In this document: piece after piece, positions 46,941-58,010 of the stretch
Layout: each line of letters starts with the position of its first letter
How positions within the stretch are numbered: position 1 is the first letter of the stretch
Assembly (NCBI RefSeq): GCF_018294505.1
Contig: NC_057811.1
Location: 404,390,790-404,454,789, forward strand
DNA: 64,000 nt
Reading direction: 5' to 3'
Origin: Triticum aestivum
Lineage: Eukaryota; Streptophyta; Magnoliopsida; Poales; Poaceae
The notes under the pieces: generated by a model
Databases searched by the model: none
Seen by the model: the letters and a program-made list of their open reading frames with translations, nothing else
Told to the model about the DNA's origin: nothing
Program-made: the position numbers and the translations under genes

Positions 46941-47426
46941 AATTCCAGTTATATGGTAATCAATGAATGATCAATCGACTGTTTTAAGTGAATGATGAAA
47001 GATTTCAACAGATAAGTGGTACTCCAAATCTGAAGTCCAGAATACCCGAACACGCCGCTGGGATTCTTGTGTCACCTCACGTGTAGCGTGTTGTCACGTC
47101 AATTCAATGTGGGGACATGATGAATAATTTGACCGACGTATACTAGTACTCTTACTGTACTACTTACTAGTCGTATTTAGTGTCACAATTTATACATAGG
47201 TTTAACTAACAAGTACGCACTTGAAGCCTAACTGATATATATATATATGGCTTCTGCATAGCATCTCCATCATCATTATCAGTACATCCTACGCAGGTGA
47301 GTTAGGATGCACATAATCCCAGGAAGGTATCTATCCTTCAAACCAGAGGAGTGCTTCAAACTAACAACAGTACATAATATCCAACAAAAGAGGGTCGTGC
47401 TACAGCAGCATAATACATGGCTCAGT
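46941..47426. other. Intergenic, nothing recognised
   Basis: A/T-rich sequence with a short TA run (47236-47250). Any upstream exon of the NAC fragment would lie here, but none could be supported. Confidence 0.5.
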
Positions 47427-49263
47427 CTAGATATCAGCACGAATCAAGTTGTGCATATTTGCTGTTGGCATGAACCACATCACCGCATGTCGGGTTTGCA
47501 AAAGCCATCCATCGCATGGAAGCTTGATGCCTTTCACACACTGAAGATTATCTGGCAACAAGCTGTGTCGACGAATCTCTGGATATGGTGATTCATGAAA
47601 CCCATGGTATGATGTGTAAACACAGCCACCCCTCGCGAATGGAAGTTGCATAGCATAGTAATCATCACCGGTGATATGATCGGATAATTGAGCCCGAGGA
47701 ACAAGGAGTGGTTGCCGAGGCTGTAAACTCGCCTCCAGTTGAATACCCCTGGCCCAACCGAGTTGGGATCTTTCTCGAACACGAAGCAGCCATAGCCATC
47801 AATGTCACGAACACCCCACGCATTGTACTGCATGTGGTTTGATGTAATGGTTTGGTCAATTTGGTACGTGCGAATGAGCATCAAATGACCGCCGTCAGCT
47901 GAACGAGCGATAAACCACCACCCATCGGCTGGTATGATTCCAGGTCCTGGAATCATGAAGGCCAGTGCATTTGCGTCTGCTGCAACAATTCAAATTGGAG
48001 ACCAAAAGGACAAAAATAAACAATCATGTTCAGAGTATGTGTGGAATTAAGATTATTATAACAGTGACACATATCATAGACAGAGAATTGCAATGCCGTG
48101 GTCATAATCATACCCCAAGTTAAAAAAATAAGCCAATGGATTTCATATTCTAGCAATATGTCATGGTTCAAACATCATGTAACAATGAGAGGAAAACAAC
48201 TATGACAGCACCTACTCATATTCTACCATAGCACTTACTACTACTGTTCTCATATCAACTCTAAGCAATAACATGTGTTGTTATAAAAATCTTGTAAACG
48301 AGAGTAACATATAGAAATCATGATGTTATGCTCATAATATGTATTCTAACAATCATTAGATGCCAATTGTTCTCATATCAACTCTAACAATAACATGTGT
48401 GGTCATAAAAATCTAGGAAATGAGAGGAACATATAGCAATGATGTGGTTATAGACAAGCTATGCATTCTAAATTTGTAACAAATGAACAGGCAGTCGTAT
48501 TCATAAGGTAAAGATGAGATGAGATATAACAATTACACGACGATAGATTCCACCAGTATAGGCAGCCAATCTGTGCGTCAACCGCGTAAACGATGCCATC
48601 GTGCACTATAGCATCAGACAGAAATGTTGCCTCAACAGGATTGATGATGAGCCATATCCATGTATGGCGACCGGATTCCAGATAGACTAATCCCATGTTG
48701 AACAAGGCAATGAGCTTGTAATCCATGTAGTCTTCTGATAGTGTGGGCACTTCGCAGATTACAACTTTCTGCAAACAGAGGTTGAGCCAAAAGCTTGACG
48801 CGTCTCGTGCGTAGTAGGCAGGAGTGTCTGGCGGGTCGCGAGGCTCGATGGCGGCGGTATCCAATGATGGAAGGGTGATCTCTCGCTGGGTGTAGATATC
48901 CACGAGACGCCATGGACTACCGGTGTGGTGGATGAGGACGATCCAGTTGGCCTTCATGCCCGCCCAGTAGTGGCCACGCATGAAGGACAGGTGGACGGGT
49001 AGTGGTAGCATGTCGAGGGGAACCACGACAACCTCCGTAGGATTGTCAAGTCGGTGTCTGGGCCACCTGCGAGGAAAGGGCATCAGCAAGCAGGGTGTCT
49101 TGAAAAGAGCCGGCCGGTTGCAGACAAGTAGACGGTACAAAGACACCGAGCATGCGGCCAGACGGACGGTGCTGAGTAGGTCCATACGACTACAGATCTG
49201 CTCCAAGAGAACATCGGGGAGGGAATTCCAATCGTGGCTCTGCGTGTCAGGCAGTTCTGCCAT
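47427..49263 (-). pseudogene. F-box/DUF295 protein gene 1, one frameshift
   Basis: Exon 1 runs 49263-48537. The ATG at 49263 was chosen because it begins just before the F-box; the open frame upstream is C/T-rich and has no domain. The F-box lies at residues about 12-45 (WNSLPDVLLEQICSRM). A DUF295-type beta-repeat region follows (WRLVDIYTQREITLP, DAIVHDGIVYAVD). The donor at 48536 and acceptor before 47979 keep the frame across a Ser codon. Exon 2 continues DUF295 (GYGCFVFEKD, YSLGNHSLFLG) but shifts frame near 47675, consistent with a 2-bp AT insertion. The other frame then carries the normal C-terminus (GGCVYT, AVMWFMP) to a stop at 47427. In the old frame translation ends at 47534. Grass F-box/DUF295 proteins are presumed substrate adaptors of SCF ubiquitin ligases. 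A paralogue lies at 51436-53222. Confidence 0.8.
48246..48473. repeat. Tandem duplication in the intron of F-box gene 1
   Basis: Two similar units start GTTCTCATATCAACTCTAA at 48246 and 48369, a 123-bp offset, and share ATAACATGTG and AACATATAG further along. Non-coding. Confidence 0.75.
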
Positions 49264-49912
49264 TGGGGTTTTCGGTGCCTGCGAGCCAGCAGGGAAGTGT
49301 ATTCGGGCAGGCGAGCGAAGAAGCTTCTCCTCGTGTGGCCGAGCAGTGAGCGGGGGGATATGGTACACGCGAGCTACCAAGGAAGATGGCGCGAGCGGGC
49401 GAGCAGTGAGTGGGGGTAAATGGTGTGCGGCCGGCGATGGGGAAGAGAGGAGGAAGAAGAGAGGAGGAAGAAGAGTGGAATACGGGGAAGAAAGTGCATT
49501 CAATCTCAATTCTACTAGTACTACTACCAGGATATACCATCCTTCGGAGTGTAAATAGTTACACCGATGACATGTGGGTCTACCACAACAGGGCCATATG
49601 TCAGTTAATGGAGGACAGAGGTGCGTAGGCGTATTTGCGGAAGCGTGCTCTACTGGCAAACATGATGGTAGTACTGGGTAAGGCTGATTTAGTAACACCA
49701 ACACGCTGGTTCAGCTTATTAATTACGTGTCCCATCTGCTGCAGCGTGTATTGTCACTTCACTGTGAAGACTAGTTGAATAGTTCTCTCTGACCGAGATG
49801 GGGAATAATGGATCGCAAGGACTTCCTTTCTACAGTATCCCTATGCCTCTACGCTCACTTCACTCATTTTGCTCTGTACCTAGTTACTTGTTGAAATCTG
49901 TAGAAAGACAAA

Positions 49913-49974
49913 TACTCCGTATTTGGGAACAGAGGGAGGCTTTTACTCCGTACTATTTGGGAACAGAGGGAGTA
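49913..49974. mobile_element. Stowaway-like MITE remnants
   Basis: Two short pieces of the form TACTCCGTA...GGGAACAGAGGGAG follow each other, ending in GGGAGTA. They look like terminal repeats of a Stowaway MITE without an interior. Confidence 0.4.
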
Positions 49975-51062
49975 TCACCATATGGAGGGAACAGAGGAAG
50001 CTTGAAATATGAACATGTCAATGGGAGGGAGTAAGCCCCATGCATGCATGCATGCATGCAACATGGAACACTCACACGTACACATGGACGCACGCAACAC
50101 TCTCGCACCCATGCGACACACAGCACACGACGCAACACACACGCTCACGCTCAAGTGCTCAACCTACTCCCTACGTCCGTGAAAGACTATACATTTAGAG
50201 ATTTACACATTGACCAGGGCATAATTAACGCCCAAAAGTAGCAGACTTATGTGTGCATGCGACCATTGAGATAAGAAGATTAAATGAAGGCTGTTGCATG
50301 CCGTAATTAAGGATAGACATGTAGCCTATACCTAAAGCACAAGTTGGTGCATTAGTCAATCAATATCGATTTAGATTAAAGGCTAAATGCATTGGAAGTG
50401 TAGATGTACATCATGTACTACACTCTTTGTTTTATAGCCCATGTAAACTCTTTGTTGGAAGACCGAGGGAGGACACGTGCATGCACTCATATACACAGCC
50501 AGGGCGGTTCACGCGCAAGGGTTGGACTCGTGTTGCGCCTGCGTAAAGTTTTGTTTAACTGATTTATTTGCTCTCCCAACTGACAGGTGGGACCCAGAAA
50601 CCAGGTGACAATTTAACCAGTCAACAAAGTGCCACGTCGACTATGTGGCTGGTCAGTAGGGTGCAATACGGTGCTCTACGATGAGCTAGTGATCATATAA
50701 TCGCTGCAAAACTATATGTAGTGACCATAAAGAGCGTATTGTTACATACGTTGACTGCCAGTGTATTTTTCTCGTTTCAAATTAAGCCATATTAATCGGA
50801 AAGGACGCAGTATGGACTACTACTACTAGTACTAGTACTGCTTTGATGTGTCCCGTTAACTCGCCGAACGAGGAGAAGCTTGCTTACTACGCCTCTCCCT
50901 CGCCCACGCGCGCGGTGGTTCGCAGGACGAGGAGAGGGTTTGGACTACAGCGCCCTCTCCCTCTCCCTCTCCCTCGCCCTTGCCTTCGCCCTCGCGGTGG
51001 ACGTGCAGCAGTTCAATCGGTGTCAGATTGCCAGAAGCATATTGTACTGTAGTATCATCATT

Positions 51063-51158
51063 GTTGGACCTTCCGAAGAGGCGAAGAGTCAAGTGCAAGG
51101 TTCACACGAGTACGAACTGTTGAACCTCCCGAAGAGGCAAAGAGCCAAGCGCAAGGTT
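51063..51158. repeat. Direct repeat of 40 bp
   Basis: Copies at 51063-51102 and 51119-51158, both containing CCGAAGAGGC and GCAAGGTT, offset 56 bp. No gene follows from it. Confidence 0.75.
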
Positions 51159-51435
51159 TTATAGGAGTTGTCGTCCTAGTAGGAGTGTACTACAACTATA
51201 GCGAACGATGCTACTGTATGATGCCGCCACGTCACGTATATCCAAAGCTGTGCCACCTTTTTTTTTCTCAAAGAGCGTGTTGGAGCCCGTGCAACAACCA
51301 CACAAGTTGCACGTACACATAACACATTTACTAGTAATAAATTCTAAAAGACAAATGCCAGTATTGCACAGTCTACATATATTCACAGCGCTACCGTTCA
51401 CAATTACCGTACTCCACTTACACGTTATAGATGGG

Positions 51436-53222
51436 CTACATGTCCTCCTCCAGGTTCCAGTCCCAGGTGTTCTTAATGGATGGCATGATCCATAGCGGTG
51501 GGCAACGGGAATCATTGTCGCAGCTTTCTAGTCCAGTTCCACACGATGGAGACTCATCCAAGCTGAAGCGGCATAAATCAGGGATAGCGTGTCCCAGCAT
51601 GACGTTCATCCGGCGGTGCGCACTGAAGACACAACCATGCTTCATGAACGGCAGGCCTTCCGTGTCGTGCACGGAAGGTGGCATCCGCTTCACAATGGGG
51701 TAGCTGTCCCCGATGAAAAGCGGGTACTCTCCAAGAGTGTTCCTCGGCACCCACGTAGCATCACGGGGGTCGAACTCGGCGCCGTTCATCTGGTACACGC
51801 GGCATCCCAGATCTGGACACATGGTGACGTACATAGTCAAGGTCCATGCATAATAATGTTGTGCTCAAATATAGCGGTCAAGAATACTGTGCAGCAAATA
51901 GTACTACTCCGGTATAGAGGAAGTAAAATAACCGGCTTATTATATATAGCCACTCTTGGCTACATGGATGAGATAGTAAGACATGGAAAAACAAAAATGG
52001 TGGCAGCTAGTGGGTTCAAGTCTTCAAGGGCATAGCTAGCTATACGCGTCCTCCAAGGTAAAAAGTACTCCTACTAGTACTACAAAGTATACTACTAGTA
52101 CAACAATGAAAGAGAAGGCGAGAGGGTTAAAAAATGGAATACCTGGGTAGATGGTGACGGTCCGATCGTGGTAGATTGTGTGACCATGTTGCACATCAGT
52201 GGTACCATGGGTAACGACTGCTAAGATAGTTGATCCCAATATGCCAAAGTCAGCTACAAGGTTCCAGGTTAGACCAAATCATGGATGCAAATGCACATCC
52301 AGGATCGGTGATCTTATTTTAATCAGGGGATGACTGGTCCCTGCAAAATAATGGAGTACTGTTAGGGATGCAAATGATGGTTTGTGCATTCCATTTGTAA
52401 TCTCCTATACCGTAGGATGGCAACCAGATGAAACAAGTCCCCTGGCTTGTCACCGCGAAGATGCGGCCTAGATGGCGCACGGCGTCTTCGAACGTGTAGG
52501 GGTACAAATCTGCCGCCGCCAACATGCGCTAGCCACGGCCGTTACTGCCTCTTGCATTGATGGCAATCCTTATGTCGAACACAACGATGAGATAGTAATC
52601 GTCGTAGCCGCGTCGCTTTGTCGGCGAGTCCGAAATTGCTATCTTCTTCAATCTCATGTAGGCATCATCATACGTATTCAAGCCCAGCCAGTCCGGAAGG
52701 CCGATCCCAATGGTGGAGAAAGGGTCTACCGGAATGGCCGCACTGCTGTGGATGTTGCGCAAAATGATGGTGGTATCCGGCCGGAGGTATGCAAGCCAAT
52801 CTTTGTTGGCACCGACCCAGACCTATATATAAGACGGTGGGCAGCGGAGAAATTACGGGATGGAAATGGAATAACTAAGTACTACATGATCAAACTCCAT
52901 TACTCACCTGCTCATCGAACAAAATCTGACTACCTCTCAACGTCGGCAACTCTAGCGGAGTCAACGTGCAACCATGGCCAGGGAGCGGTGGAATGTTTGA
53001 AGGTTTGTCCCATAGAAGAACCTTCTCCTCGAGGACGCATGGAAGACCAACAAGCATGGCCTTTTCCCAAGCCTGTTTAAGCAGCGTCTTGAAAAAGTTG
53101 GTGCAGGAAGCACCGAGTCTTGCGGTGGTGAGGACGTCGGAGCGGCGTGTGATTTCTCCCAGAGGATCGTCGTCCAAGGTCTGCCAGCCCCGACGAGGAG
53201 GAGAACTGCCTGGCGAATCCAT
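51436..53222 (-). pseudogene. F-box/DUF295 protein gene 2, in-frame stop
   Basis: Exon 1 runs 53222-52908 (ATG at 53222; degenerate F-box WQTLDDDPLGEITRRS at residues about 13-28; 105 codons, then donor GTGAGT). Exon 2 starts at 52822 after TATATATAG in phase 0 (VWVGANKDWLAYL, IGIGLPDWL, LIVVFDI). It meets a stop TAG at 52531-52529 and then continues in the same frame (YTFEDAVRHLGRIFAVTS). A small exon about 52252-52143 ends TIYP plus one base. The last exon, 51812-51436, completes that codon as Asp and gives DLGCRVYQMNG, YPLFIGDSYPI and PLWIMPS, a typical DUF295 C-terminus. The join between exons 2 and 3 is not certain. Paralogue of the gene at 47427-49263, same strand, 2.2 kb apart. Apart from the stop the structure is sound, so a sequencing error or an expressed short form is possible. 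Confidence 0.78.
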
Positions 53223-55820
53223 TGGTGCAGCGACGAACTGCCTTCTCTTCGGGGGAGGGGAACTGGCGAGGAGGAGATAAGAGCGTAGTAACCGCAGGGC
53301 CTCGTCCCTTCCAACTGTAGATCGTTCCTCAGCGAAGGGGTGAGGCTATTATTTACTACTAGTACTAGCATTATGGAACGTTATGGGATTGCATTATACT
53401 ATAAATAATAGCACTAGTAAGAAATTTTTGGCACTAGGTAGTAGTTCTTGGCGTGGATTAAGAAATTCTGGGTATGTTTTTGCCATTTTTTGTACACGCC
53501 AACTAGTGTCAAAAAATGTCTTACATTATGTGACGGAGGAGTACGTACTCGTACTGTAGCAGTACTAGTACTACTTTTCTCAACTAGTAGTGCGATGTAC
53601 TGTACTTCTAGTCTAGTCTAGTATAGTGCACCAGTTTTGAACTCTTGAATCTCAGGGCCAAGGAGCTACAGTTGGAAGTGGAGGGTACTACTATTCTCTA
53701 GAACCATCACTGTACTATCAATGCAGGGGAAGTGCACCTACGTAGTGGCCTAGTGGGTACTCTCGGTGCTCTATTCAGCCGCTCCTCTCACGTAGCTGGC
53801 CTACTCAGCCGCTCCTCTCACGCACACACTAGCAGCCTGTTTATCAGCGACGGTTACTGCGGGGGCAGAACATTTGAGTTATTTGATACAGCGAGACTAG
53901 GCTTTTCGCTTCCATTTGTGGAGGTGTAATGGATCTCGTCGAACTTTGTTAGTAGTTCCTTCTTTATGAATGAGATGAAGCAAAGCTTTTGCCTCCGTTT
54001 CAGAAAAACACGTCAAGAGGAATTTCTTTTATAGTAGAGCCGATAATGGAGTGAAGTCCATGCATGCAACGCCACAAGCTACAGAGTAGTAGTAGAGCAC
54101 TTTACGTACAGAGCCATATTGCACAGTTCCCAATGCCCTGCCAGGCTTTTCCGGCTCCTCGGGCTTAATTGGAAGGCGCTAGTTTAAATATGCTACTAGC
54201 TGGAAGCTGCAAGCGAGGTGCGGCTAGGGCGAGCACGCGAGCCACGGGATGCTGGGAAGGAAAACCCGTTCACGTGGCTAGGCTGTCCAGTGCACCTAGA
54301 TTGTGGGGCCGCACATCCGTTTGACTTCAAAACTCAAACTACCCGTGTAAAATATTGGCTCGCAGCGAAGTATAGTAGTACTATTTTTTTTAAAAAGGCC
54401 GCCGTGCATTCGGCCAGTATCGAACCCACAAAACGAGGTATGCACTCCCGCGACCACTAGTAGTACTCGTTGGAGTACAATGCAACGTAGAATCGCCTTT
54501 TGTCGCTAGTAGTACGTACATTGTTCCTTACAAGAAACCCCTAATGGTTAATAGTATAGCCAGCTGCTGGCTATAAGCTAGTGCCATGTCATCTACAGCC
54601 CATCTTATAGCCAACATGTACAATAATAGATCAAAAGAGTGTACTACTTTTTTATTATGTGGCCCACTTCTAATTCTCACAAAGTGCCTAGGAGCACGTG
54701 CTAGAGCTGGCTCTTCACGAAGAGCCCGCTTACCTTCTCTCCCCTCTTGTCTTTCCTCCAACTAACCAGAAATATACTAGTTTATTTCTTATAGCCCGCT
54801 GACTCAGCTCTATTGTACTTGCTCTAATAATGCAAGAAACCACTAAAATGCCAAGAAACTACTACCACTTGCATACGTGGCAGACTTAAGATAGGACTAC
54901 CTTATCAACCATTGTACATGCTCTTACCAACAAAAATCCTCGAGTGACCTCCTACCTTCGGCCCGTCCACCTAGTCATCCTCGGCCATGGGACGCAGTTA
55001 CCGCCGCCGGCAAAAGGCGAGGTCAAAACCGCCGGCGGTGCGGAGCCCATGTTGCGGCAGCCCGGATGCCAGCTCCGTCCGGCGCTCGCGGCCGCTAGCT
55101 AGCCAAGATAGCTCCGTGCAGCTGCTTGTCTGCAAGGTTTGCTAGCTAGATTGGCATGGCAGCGCGGCGGCTTGCTCGCGCGCGCCACGCTAAGGCCAGC
55201 CATCTGGCTCGAGCGAAGGCCAGCGCGGCGGCTTGCTCGCTCGTGAGTCACGCTCGGGCCAGCCTGCCAACCCGTGCGGAGGCCAGCGTGGCGTCCGGCC
55301 CGACCGGCGGAGCGGCGGCCAACTCGCTCATCACTGGTGCCACCGACGAACACGCATCAGTACTGTTTGAAGTAATGTTCAGGAAAAATAATGATTTGAG
55401 GGGGAATAACAGGATAGAAGGTCAGATGTGGGTCCCTCGTGTCAACGGTCAAACAAAATGTGTTGGTTTAAGCTGCCTCTCAGCACGGATGTGTGGGCCA
55501 ACCCTGCCATAAATGGGTTTAAACAAACCTAATCGGTAGGAGTACTAGGTAGTTTTTGGCGTGGATTAAGAAATTTTGGGTATGTTTTTTCTATTTTTTG
55601 TACAATAGATTCTTCCTAGGGCTGGTTGAAAGTGGTAGTTTTTTTGTTAAATACTCTACATATTGTAAGTAGGAGTGAGAGTTAAGCTTTGGAAGCCTAT
55701 AAGAAAGGCTAGTTACATAGTGCATATGTGTACATGATTGAAAGTAAATATCAACCATGAGTGACTAATATCTTGATGGAAAACTCGAAACTATGGAATA
55801 CTAGGAAAAAATGCATGGTT
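53223..55820. other. Intergenic region with small repeats
   Basis: No supported gene. A 60-bp element (core GGCGTGGATTAAGAAATT) occurs at 53433-53496 and again at 55544-55604. A GC-rich stretch (54960-55340) contains short GCGGCTTGCTCGC duplications. Many TACTAGTA-type runs are scattered through it. Confidence 0.5.
54541..54935. mobile_element. Possible MITE of the type found near grass genes
   Basis: The left part has AGCCAGCTGCTGGCTATAAG and the right part TGATAAGGTAGTCC on the - strand, both of which I associate with common grass MITEs. Exact ends and target duplication not resolved. Confidence 0.3.
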
Positions 55821-56163
55821 GGAAATACTAGCAATGTTCATGTCCGTTGCAACGAATCATAATTAGAATAATACTTATTCACAAACTTGGTACAAAACAC
55901 TCTAATTTTGATATACATATGTCACTAGAGATATATTATGTTTCAAATAGAATATATTCCTTGGGCTGTTTTGGTGAGGTCAGGGAGGGATGTGGTTGGT
56001 TTTAAGATACTAATTATGGGTTTTTTTTGCAAATTGGTAGACAAGTGGGATGTTGGTGAGAAAAGGCAACAACTTACCTCACAATCGTTAGATGTAGATC
56101 TAATGGTCAGAAACGATGGATGGCAGACACACCAGCATCACCAACTTAGTCTTGTGTAGGAGT

Positions 56164-56585
56164 ACTAGCAAGATCCGTGCATTGCATGGAACATCAAGAT
56201 GCATTTTTTTATAAAACACTTGTTGTGATTGACCCTTGCGGGAGTAATCCCATGTGTAAAAACTAATGATATCTTGAGAAATATGAGATAAGGTGAAGAG
56301 GAGTGGGGTGCGGTGGTGGTTGGTGGTCGGACTGAGCGAAGGCATGGGGATTGACGACGCCGGCAGCGGCCACCAGGCCAGTTTGTTTCAGAGGCTTCCT
56401 TTCTTAATTGCTCAACAATGAGGTTTGTTGGAGATAAGGATGAACGAGGGAAGGCCTTGTCTGCAAATGTGGAGAGGGGTGCGGGTATCTTTTAGTTTAA
56501 TTTCCATCCGTCAGATATAGATCGGACGGTCTATATTGCAAGATGGCACACGTACCATCATCACCAACTCGGTTTTTTATAAGAG
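56164..56585. repeat. Half foldback related to 10311-10750
   Basis: One arm only: ACTAGCAAGATCCGTGCATT..., later GGATGAACGAGGGAAGGCC, GTCTGCAAATGTGG and CCGTCAGATATAGATCGGAC. Compared with the 10311 copy it has about 200 extra bases after the terminal part and lacks the opposite arm. Confidence 0.75.
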
Positions 56586-56879
56586 AAGAAATATAAGTAT
56601 GGAGATACAAACGTATTATCGATACTTGCTTCCGTAAACTAGCATCTACATTCTATTCAACGCCTCGTCATGTGGGGCCTTAGCACAATGACTTCTCGAC
56701 TGTGTAAAAGAAAGATTTTCCCGTCGCCGACAAGGAGAGGGTGACGGCGGCGCGCGTTTTGGCTTGCTCTAGTCCTAGTAGTCATACTAGGTGGTCTAAG
56801 CACGTGTAGATTTATTCTTTTTCACGTCTCGTGTTCGCCGTACTGCCACGACTGTTGATGAATAGACGGTAAGTTATTC

Positions 56880-58010
56880 ACGGGGAAACCCTTGTTGAGC
56901 GTGTTTGCGAGAGAGAGAGAGACAGTGTGCGTGTGTGATATGTTAGAGACTGAGGCAATGATAACAGATTCTTTGTGTCTATGTGTGTGGAGGATAGAGA
57001 GAGACATGTACATGGGGTTTTGTGTTGTGTAACGTGGAGACACACATACATAATTAGAGAGTGAGTGTGTGAGATACACATGCGGACATGAGGAGAGATG
57101 AGGATCCAGATAAATGGGTGTTTGTGCGTGTCTGTGTGTGTTTGTGCACGCGTTTGTGTGTGAGAGGGAGAGAGTGTATGTGGAGTAGAGAGACCACTGA
57201 TGATGTAAACCTAGTATAAGGGAAGGGGGAATGGTGTGACATGTGTAGTAGCGAGATAGCACGGGTGTGGGTGGGGGGAGCAGACTATTTGGAAAAGACA
57301 TCGAGTGTGTGTGTGGGAGAGGGGTGTGAGAGCGAGAGAAAGAGAGAGCTAGCGACGGAGAGAGAGAGAGAGGAAGAGAGGGGGCGAGAGGGGTCGTTTG
57401 TGTCCATAAATGGCGTATAGATAGGGAGACAATGTTGATGTTGTCCGAAATTGGCCCATGAACGGAGACGCAAGGGAAGCGAGTCATCGTGTGTGTGATA
57501 GGGACTTCATGAGAGATCTAGAATAGATGGTGTAGAGAACAATGTGCAAAATCGAGAACGATTATACATTAGGGAGCTATGCAAAGAGTCACGACATATA
57601 TGTATACAGGGAAGGAGCTGGGGCGGGTTCGCGTGTGGGAGAGATAGAAAGAGGAGAGCGGTGCACAAGGAGACAAAGTGTGCTTGTTTGCAGTGGGGGT
57701 GGTGTGTGAGGTGAGTGCGCGAGAACCACATGACTAGGGAGATAGACGTTTGGGGGCGACGTTTTGTGTGTATGGGAAATATACACTCTACATAGTGCGT
57801 GTGCTTGGGTAAGAGAGATAGCGGGAGACCTAGAGAGTGAGGGAAGAGATGTGTGCATGCCCGAGAGACAAAGTGATAGAGACCTATGTTGGGGTCCGGA
57901 CTTTACAAGAGAGAGGGGTGTTAATGTGCTCGTGTCCTGGTGTTTGGGGGAGAGAACGACTTCTCTATGTGTGTGTGTGTGGTGGTGGGGGGGAGGTTGA
58001 CTTCAGATAA
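56880..58010. repeat. GT/GA-rich low-complexity tract of module Y1
   Basis: Long runs of GAGAGAGA and GTGTGTGT over about 1.1 kb, matching in type and position the tract at 10760-11610. The long - strand frames here give Ser/Leu/His/Thr runs and are not genes. Confidence 0.8.

Larger units (their letters stand above)
49264..51435. other. Intergenic region between the two F-box genes
   Basis: No supported gene. It holds worn MITE pieces (49913-49974), a TGCATGCA run and CACACA-rich stretch (50041-50155), another MITE-like piece starting CTACTCCCTACGTCCGTG (50164), a CCCTCT run (50951-51000) and a 40-bp direct repeat (51063-51158). Confidence 0.55.

Noticed and set aside
50044..50155. Possible CRISPR-like or regulatory array in the TGCATGCA/CACA stretch
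   Set aside because: Units are too short and irregular and lack spacers; it is ordinary simple sequence in a plant genome.
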